Origin: Paramecium pentaurelia
Lineage: Eukaryota; Ciliophora; Oligohymenophorea; Peniculida; Parameciidae
Assembly: GCA_905183005.1 (NCBI GenBank)
Contig: CAJJDO010000086.1
Coordinates: forward strand, 310,001 to 374,000
Length of the DNA: 64,000 nt
Reading direction: 5' to 3'
Position 1 is the stretch's first letter; each line of letters opens with the position of its first letter. Below are positions 57,479-64,000 of the stretch, one piece after another. A program made the position numbers and the translations under genes. The notes under the pieces were generated by a model. The model ran no database searches. It was not told where the DNA came from and saw nothing but the letters and a program-made list of their open reading frames with translations.

Positions 57479-58053
57479 TCATTAATTCAAATAATTTCTA
57501 TGAGAAATTTAGACTCCATGAAGATGAAAATCTTTAGTGATTATAGCTAATTCTATATGAATATTTCCAGTTGATTCAACTTTAAAACCAAATCTACTTT
57601 CTCCTGAAAATAATAAATCTCTATGAACTAATTCAGGGTAAGCTCCAATTAATTTATCAAAGAAACTAGCCTCTGGTCTCCAACATTCTAAAGATATATA
57701 AATTGATTACAAATATCAAATTAGTATTCTCCAGGTTCTATAGGAAGAGAACTAAGACCATAACCACCTAGAGAATTTCTTCCTTGATCATCAACTTCCC
57801 AGACTTCCACAAGTAATTTTGGCCATCCTCTTACTGCTTTAGTCACATAATTTAAATCTATAGGATGTTCAAGAGGTATAAATTTTGAATTTTATGAAGT
57901 TGATTAAAATGTTTCTCCTTCTTCTTATCCTGATATCTTTTTCCAGTGATCTCCAACTCTAAAAAAATATTTGACATAAAGAGAAGTATGTGTAAAATTT
58001 GTAGCCCCAGCTATTTTACCAACAATAAAAACTTGTGGACTATCTGCAGACAT
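57479..58053 (-). CDS. B9D2: B9 domain-containing protein 2 (ciliary transition zone)
   Basis: B9D2 is part of the MKS/B9 complex at the ciliary transition zone. One 23-nt intron leaves 184 codons, essentially the family length (~175). The B9 domain spans almost the whole protein: VFIVGKIAGATNFTHTSLYV, LEHPIDLNYVTKAVRGWPKL, LVEVWEVDDQGRNSLGGYG, ECWRPEASFFDKLIGAYPEL and SGESRFGFKVESTGNIHIEL. Spacing and the GWP.L..EVW core match B9D2 rather than B9D1. Converges on the preceding plus gene with 28 bp between stops. Confidence 0.9.
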
Positions 58054-58134
58054 TTTAACAAATTGTATAATTTATATTAATCAATAATGAAATATATATG
58101 AGATATGGTATTCAAACTTGATATATGACAATTC

Positions 58135-59646
58135 TCATTCTTATTCTCTATTGCCTTCATATTCATAATTTGGTATTTGATCATCAATATGTTAAGCCAA
58201 TGAGACACTCAATGGCATATCACCATATTGAAGTACTCTATCTGTAATATTAAAATTCTCTTAATCTTCAAGAACTGATTCTGTTCTATTTATAGTTGCA
58301 GTTGGATTCTTCTTTCTATTGTTTATTTCTTATTTCTTGAAGTAAACTGCAATCAACATAAACAGTAATCCAGCAAAAGAGTAATACATCAATGCGAAAA
58401 TAGCTACTTTTGCGTTATATCTTTCCATTAAAAATCCATATATTGAAGGTGCTGGTAGAAAACCAAATAAATTCTAAAACATTGTAGTATTTGAATTTGC
58501 GAATGCCTTTAAATGTTTAGGAACTGATGAAAGCATGATTCCAATCAATGGTGGAACTATTGCTCCACCAAAAAACAATAGAAACCAAACACATAATGCT
58601 CCAAACCAAAATATATCTGTAAATGGAACTGGAGCAGCACTCAAACAACAAATAAAACAGTATATTACACATATATAAAGTGATTTAGTTCTTTCATAAC
58701 CTCCTAATTTTTAAGCTATTAATCCACCTGTAATACATCCAAAAACAGGGGCTGTAATTGAAACTACTGCAAATACTATATTAACTGTTTTCTAATTTTG
58801 ATGCATCTCTGATATCATATAATCAGTCATCCAAAATTATATACCTGTAACTATAAAATATAATATGCTGATCACTATTGTACAGCATAACCATAATTTT
58901 ATAGAATATAATTCTCCCATCATATGCCAATATGATTTATGAGAACCTACACTCAACATTGAAGATCCTAAATCATCAGGGTTTACTGACTTTTTATCTA
59001 ATTTACTCCTTCTAGCTTTCTTTATTTCGAAATCCTTTGTTCTTACAAAAAAAATAAAACTAATTGCACATGGAATCAACAATGCAACTTAAGCATAAAA
59101 TGCTAATTGCCAATTCCATATATTCGAAATCACACTTGATAACACGTATCCAACAAATATACCCAAAGGAATCACTCCTTATAATATTGTTATCCAAATT
59201 GTCTTTGATTCTCCTCCAAAGTTGTCTACCCATACTGGAAAATAAATCATCATAGGTGCCTAATCAATATATCTCCTATTCTTACTTATGCACAACCAGT
59301 TAAAAATCTACTCAAATAAAATAACCAACTACTCTTATAATGTTGTGGAAACATTAACAAAGAACCCAGCATTCCTAAGTAACTAATTGAAACTATCAAC
59401 TTAGCATTAAAATGTATAAATAGCTTCCCACCAAATAACCCAACTAATGAAATACCTGCATAAACTAATGACCCTAAATATCCCAATTCTTCAGCACTCA
59501 AATCAAGTGATGTCTCTATTTATTTAGTTGCTAAGAAAATAAATTATTATTATCTATTTACCTGCAGGAATGATTCCATGGTCTAGATTTATAAGAACAT
59601 TTGTACTAAGAATTAGAGAATAAATCCATTTATACTTAATTTCCAT
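58135..59646 (-). CDS. Major facilitator superfamily transporter, spinster-like
   Basis: Introns of 31 and 26 nt leave 485 codons. About twelve hydrophobic segments are visible, for example LGYLGSLVYAGISLVGLFGG (helix 2, with the SL.YAG turn) and GALCVWFLLFFGGAIVPPLI. The region between helices 6 and 7 is a basic cytosolic loop (RTKDFEIKKARRSKLDKK). N-terminus MEIKYKWIYSLILSTNVLIN followed by LDHGIIPA resembles spinster-type lysolipid transporters (D..I...A). The C-terminal ~60 residues are cytosolic and acidic. Substrate unknown. Confidence 0.75.
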
Positions 59647-60171
59647 TATTTATATTAACTAATTTTAAAATCACGTTATGAATAGCCTAAATTTCATTCT
59701 ATAAGCTTATTGCGTCTTAATTGCTTTATTTAGATACATATTATAACACTATTATATATATATATATAAGAAAAAAAAATTGTAAATCATTGTTATTAAT
59801 TAAATCTTATTATTTTTTTTAATTAAATAATATTATTAATGATAAACATATCTAAAAGTTTAATTAAAAACAAAATCAAGAAGTTTTATTGTTCTCTTCA
59901 TTTAAGGTTTTATTATTATTAATTATAAAATATTTTAGAGAACCTTTATTAAATTTAATTAATGATTATTTAAAATTAATCAATGTAGATAGTAATATAG
60001 AAATTACATTATAAAATTATTATCCAAATTTCTAATAAATATAATTCATTTTTTAACACTTTAATTATTATTTAGATATATTTATGATATTTTGAATTTA
60101 CAATAATTTGAGAAGAGTAAAGAAAATTATAATAATTAGAAAAAAATAATTAGTATTAATATTTATATTAT
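59647..60171. other. AT-rich divergent intergenic region
   Basis: 525 bp between divergent starts, with a (TA)n run near 59753-59768 and poly-A. No coding frame or RNA gene recognised. Confidence 0.5.
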
Positions 60172-61193
60172 ATGGGAGATAAAAAGAAAAAGGGAGATCA
60201 AGTAGAAGATTTCTCAACAGAATAATTAAATAAATTATATCGGAAACGATGTGAAATTAATGGAGTTCCTTTGTGCAAAATATTTAAGGAAAGATTAGAA
60301 GCTGTATGTTCAGAAGGAGAACATTTATAAAATGTAAAACTGTGGGAAGAAATGGGACCTGTTGGTGTTAGAGCAATGATGGAATCATTTACTGAAATAG
60401 GCTATAAACATCTAAAACAATTAAGATTATGGAGAGTTAAATGTTAAGATGAAGGAGTCAGAACAATATGCATATATATAGATAAAGTTCGATTACTTGA
60501 AGTTTTAGATCTTTTAGATAATTAAATTGGAGTTTTAGGTATTAAATATATCTATTTTAGGATGTAAATTCTTAGCAGACATTCTACATCCTAAATGTGA
60601 AAATAAATTAGTAAAATTAAAATTGGATCATAATTAAATAGGTTCAGAAGGTTTGGCTGAATTGGCTAAAGGATTAGCTATGAATAATACTTTAGAAAGT
60701 TTGGCATTGAATTATTGTGGCATAGAAGCTGATGGAGCAAGATATCTTTAAGATATATTGGCTAATGTTAATAGCAAATTATATAAATTAAAATTAAGCG
60801 GAAATCGTTTAAAAAATGAAGGAGCATATGAATTATTTAGAGCATTGGAAATTAATAATACTCTAGAAAGAATTAAATTAGCAGATAATCAATTTCATTC
60901 TGATCCAAGTGATTAAACTTTGATAAATAAAATACTATCTACTTTTGAATTAAACAAAACACTTGGATATTATGATCTCAAATTTAATTTACTTAGTGAT
61001 GAAGGTATATTTATATATTTATATATTTAAATAATTAGATGCTACTAGAATAATTCCATTAATTGAAAAAAATAAGTCTATCTTTTTTATTGAGATTTCA
61101 GATTAAATATCCAAACCTTTGACTGATAAATTGAAATCATTAACAAAGAAAAGAAAGCCAAAAAAAAAGAAGAAGAGTAAAAAGAAGAAGTGA
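60172..61193 (+). CDS. Leucine-rich repeat protein (RNH1/NLR-type repeats)
   Basis: Two introns (22 and 34 nt) leave 322 codons. Starts MGDKKKKGDQVEDFSTEQLN. At least four ribonuclease-inhibitor-type LRRs: LVKLKLDHNQIGSEGLAELA, LESLALNYCGIEADGARYLQ, LYKLKLSGNRLKNEGAYELF, and LERIKLADNQFHSD. The C-terminus is a strongly basic Lys run (KRKPKKKKKSKKKK). Proteins of this form are common in axonemal and scaffold complexes; partner unknown. Confidence 0.75.
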
Positions 61194-61219
61194 ATAAATT
61201 ATTAAACAATTTATATGGA

Positions 61220-61555
61220 TCATATTATTTTTTTGTATCTGATAAAATATATCTCTTCCAAAGTTTCATATTACAAACGACGTGGTGATACCTTCTTTAT
61301 TTACTCAGATACCCTTTTTAACTGTAATTTCAGCATCTAGTTTTTTCTTTCTATATTTCTCATATGCTAAGGTTTCTTTTAATATCTATCAGACGGTGTT
61401 TGATTTGAATATATAAAAGAAAAGTACTTTTTGCAGTTATCCTCTGTAGAGCATGTAATCTCTTTATTTAGACTTAATGATCTATAATCCTAAATTTAAG
61501 GTAGAGATAAATGTTCATCATTTTATACGGCTAACTTTTTTTTATAATAATTCAT
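61220..61555 (-). CDS. Small unrecognised basic protein (111 aa)
   Basis: Intron-free frame, ATG 61555..61553 to TGA 61222..61220, 112 codons including stop. Starts MNYYKKKLAVQNDEHLSLPQ and ends RLQYETLEEIYFIRYKKI. Rich in Lys and Gln with a helical C-terminal half. A 42-nt stretch in the middle has intron-like ends, but its removal would keep the frame, so I cannot tell. It fits tightly between neighbours (26 bp and 23 bp). Confidence 0.55.
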
Positions 61556-61578
61556 AAAAAGTATGAATATATAAAATA

Positions 61579-61622
61579 TCATATAAAGACAGCTTATTTT
61601 TTCAAAGGAGCTTCTGATTAAG

Positions 61623-61655
<33 letters not shown>

Positions 61656-62640
61656 GTTATTACTGTTTTGGTTATTTCTACTTTTCAGCTTTCTCTATAT
61701 CTATTTTCATACAACAATCTTTATAGGTTTTATTGGAACCACAATTACATTTTTTATTCTTTTTCTATTTTAATTAATATTTTTGAAGCTCTGCTTTTTT
61801 CATAGCCTCTTTTGCAGCCTTTTCAGCTTCTTCTTATTCTCTTAAGGCCTATAAATATTCTCTTTCTTCAGGATCCTCTATTTATTCTAAGTCCTCATAT
61901 TAATCAAAATTATCCTCATTTCCTAAAGGGGCTTATTAAAAAGTATCCAATAATCCTTCAAAAATATCTAATGGTATTGATTCTGCTCTTTTATTACTGT
62001 CATCTCCTAACATTCTTACAGAACTATAATGTTCTGCAACATTTTCAATTAGATGATATGCTAAATGAAGTGAATCTTTCTAATATTGCTATTAATCAAC
62101 ACTTTACTTCATTTAAAGGTCTTTCATCAGTCATTGATTTAATTATCATACATGGTCTTCCTTTCATGTGAATAAAAAAATTCACATCTAAAGCTTATGA
62201 CAAAGCTTGTAATTCTAAATTACCTCCCCATTCTCCATCAGATGACATCTCTTTCAAATATTAATCAAATGTCATATCATCTTCAATGAAAAGTGCAAAG
62301 AATTCTTAATTCTCTTACATTGTTTAAACAGCTAATCTTCTTAATTATTTATGATATTTTTCATCTCCATGTAATACATCTGCTATTGATCTAAAAAGAC
62401 AATTTCCATCTCCTTCAACATCTCTAATTTAAAGTCCTAATTAATTCATTTCATCTTAAAACTCTTAAAAATGTTTAGCATATCCTATAAGGAAAATGTT
62501 ATATTTATAATACCTTTAAGTGAACGAGCTTATCCTCTCTATTTTTTTAGTTACTTTTTTGTTTATCTTTATTATTATTTATCCTTCATCCCTTATTAAT
62601 GTTTTTCATATTTTTACTTGTTTTTCTTTTTTTACATCAT
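61579..62640 (-). CDS. OTU-family deubiquitinase with C-terminal SEC-C zinc motif
   Basis: Introns of 29 and 28 nt leave 335 codons. A Lys/Gln-rich leader precedes the OTU domain (about residues 60-185): IRDVEGDGNCLFRSIADVLH (catalytic Asp and Cys), EWGGNLELQALSQALDVNFF, and DSLHLAYHLIENVAEHY (catalytic His). The arrangement is that of OTUD3-type enzymes. After a Glu-rich helix comes a SEC-C zinc motif, KCNCGSNKTYKDCC, then a polyGln run coded mostly by TAA, and a short tail. SEC-C may bind a ribosome or chaperone surface; that is inference. Start chosen at the first of two adjacent ATGs. Confidence 0.85.
61624..61656 (-). repeat. TAA-codon polyglutamine run in the OTU gene
   Basis: Eleven consecutive TAA codons on the minus strand, read as Gln, between the SEC-C motif and the C-terminus. 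Confidence 0.85.
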
Positions 62641-62658
62641 TCTTTATTAATTAATTTA

Positions 62659-62955
62659 ATGAGTAATATTTATAAAGGGACTTAGCTTTTTTATAGAAGA
62701 ATGCTTAAAACTATGATGAAAACTTTTAATGGGGATCCAGAAATGTTTCATAGAGTAAGAATTGAATGTCGAAATAAAATAAAAGAAAATGCAAATGAGA
62801 CTGATTAAATCAAAATATAAAATCATATATTTTTTGGAGAAGAAGCTCGAGAATTCTTAGAAAATCATTTGATATCAGGAAAATTAATGCCAAATGGAAG
62901 ATATCGATTTAAAGCTTAACCTTAACATAGTATGAATGATCCAATAAAGTAATGA
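62659..62955 (+). CDS. LYR-motif (Complex1_LYR) mitochondrial protein, LYRM7/MZM1-like
   Basis: LYR proteins bind the acyl carrier protein and help iron-sulfur cluster insertion; LYRM7/MZM1 acts on the Rieske protein. Intron-free, 98 residues. The L-Y-R motif is at residues 10-13 (LFYRRMLKTMMKTF), followed by VRIECRNKIKENANETDQI with the conserved R....F-like spacing, and FGEEAREFLENHLISG. Size and helical character fit the family. Assignment to LYRM7 rather than another LYRM is tentative. Its start is 18 bp from the divergent OTU start. Confidence 0.65.
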
Positions 62956-63242
62956 GTATTAATTTAATTGATTAACACAATTAAGAACTTATACAAGTAG
63001 AATTACTTATCAAATATTTTTATAAAAATAATTAGTTTATAGAAATTATCATATACTTTATTATTTTTAATTAATAATTAATCTCAAAAAAAAGTTGCTG
63101 ATGAAAAAAGGATTCCCAAAAATAAATGAATATTATAATTTAAATAAATGCAACAGTTGAGGGGTAGCCATTTTTAATTAGGATAGACAAATTAAAGTAA
63201 ATGGTTTATATATTTTCTTTAGAGAATCAATTCACATCAATA

Positions 63243-64000
63243 ATGAAAATGAATTTTCAAGGTGATTAAGTATATAATCAAAATGGAGTTGGTGACAAAT
63301 TAAATTTGAAAGGAGTTCATTTTCAATTAGGAGAATCAAAACGTAATTTTTATGTCAAACAACATGACAGCATTATATAGAACAACATTTAAAACTGATT
63401 TTTAGGGAAAGTAAATTGTAGAACCTGCTACATTAAATTAAGAAAAAAAAAATGATTTAAGAACAAACCATTTTGTTCTTGGTCATCAATAAGCTCAATA
63501 AGTCTCTGTCACTAGGTCAACTTATAATGAAAAACCATTATAACCAGGTTTATAAAATGAATAAGAAAGTATTCTCAATTTATTATAATTAGTTCAAAAG
63601 AATAAAATGAGATCTCATCATCATAATTTTGTAGAAACTACTTAAAAAATGATGTTGACCAATTATAATGAATAATATTAACCTTAATAATTAGAACCAA
63701 AATTAGATGTGGCTGAAAGAGCAAGATAATTAAGAGTATCAAATATTTTTCTTGGGAAAGAAGTAAAAATTATATCTATTTCTTATTAGTAATTGCCTAT
63801 GATTACTGCTTAATAAGAATATCACAATAAGAAAGAAGGTGGAATTTAAGCATCTTATAAACCAGGATTATAATCAACCAATATTAATTTAGGTACAACT
63901 ATTCCTAATTACCAAACTATCAATTAAGAATATTTTTAGAGATATTAGGTAACATCAAATCCATTTGCTGAAGAGAATAGATAAAATTTGAGAGGTAATC
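63243..64000 (+). CDS. Short-motif repeat protein, possible axonemal microtubule-associated protein (3' cut by window edge)
   Basis: Introns of 28 nt (about 63343-63370) and 27 nt (about 63765-63791) are clear; the frame runs off the right edge. Four related units are visible, each with a phi-x-LG core followed by a T/S..Y or QY segment: GVHFQLGESKPLYRTTFKTD, HFVLGHQQAQQVSVTRSTYN, SNIFLGKEQLPMITAQQEY, and NINLGTTIPNYQTINQEYF. Basic, Gln/Asn-rich, no catalytic motif. Such short tandem motifs are typical of microtubule inner or lumen-lining proteins in cilia, but that is inference. Confidence 0.55.

Noticed and set aside
59064..59255. Plus-strand frame inside the transporter gene.
   Set aside because: Antisense to transmembrane helices of the spinster-like transporter.
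61812..62171. Plus-strand frame of 119 codons.
   Set aside because: Antisense to the OTU deubiquitinase, which has the catalytic triad and SEC-C motif.
1..64000. CRISPR arrays, bacterial promoters, operons, prophage or insertion sequences.
   Set aside because: The genetic code, introns and gene families are those of a ciliate; no regularly spaced direct repeats or transposase genes were seen.

Overview
The window looks like a piece of the somatic (macronuclear) genome of a Paramecium species. Long coding frames only appear when TAA and TAG are read as glutamine and TGA is the sole stop (ciliate code). Almost every gene is cut by introns of about 20-38 nt that start GTA and end TAG, AAG or CAG. 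The DNA is very AT-rich, and gaps between genes are often only 13-60 bp. I assembled the gene models by hand with code 6; for most of them the exons left after removing the introns I propose add up to a whole number of codons.

Layout, left to right. 1-6.5 kb: a truncated helical protein, a coiled-coil protein, a TBC1D22-type Rab GAP and two unrecognised minus-strand genes. 6.5-14.6 kb: a Stm1/SERBP1-like protein with an expanded charged hexapeptide repeat, a CFAP36-like BART-domain protein, a dual-specificity phosphatase fold lacking its catalytic Cys, a CFAP97-like protein, a membrane protein with 24 consecutive Gln, two unknowns and COX10. 14.6-18.2 kb: a long gene-free stretch, then an almost perfect 1.1-kb duplication around a single N, then a phospholipase-D-type cardiolipin synthase. 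The two copies differ only by a 27-bp TA-bounded insertion with the properties of an internal eliminated sequence (IES).

18.3-28 kb: a coiled-coil protein, a Cdc7-like kinase, a USP47-like deubiquitinase, a Rab-like GTPase without a prenylation tail, and an MT-A70 adenine methyltransferase fused to four zinc-binding modules of ZZ character. 28-36 kb: an RRM/hinge protein resembling CstF-64, an unknown, a LYAR-type zinc finger protein, a BTB protein abutting a divergent HSP60, an EF-hand protein, a leucyl aminopeptidase and a tRNA-Leu-like relic. 36-44 kb: a CDK12-like kinase, a TBC protein with a kinase gene just upstream, and coiled-coil proteins. 44-50 kb: poorly resolved fast-evolving genes, a secreted M28 carboxypeptidase and a LAG1/TLC protein. 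50-64 kb: a GAF-like protein, coiled-coil proteins, B9D2, a spinster-like transporter, an LRR protein, an OTU/SEC-C deubiquitinase, a LYR protein and the start of a short-repeat protein.

There is no operon logic; neighbours are mostly unrelated, as expected in a eukaryote. Recurrent themes are cilia (CFAP36, CFAP97, B9D2, several coiled-coil proteins), mitochondria (COX10, cardiolipin synthase, HSP60, LYR) and Rab control (two TBC proteins, one Rab-like protein). The most noteworthy items are the IES-like insertion exposed by the unmerged contig overlap, the MT-A70/ZZ fusion, the phosphatase with a Cys-to-Ser change and the unprenylated Rab-like protein. Function calls rest on motif recognition by eye; no database search was run.
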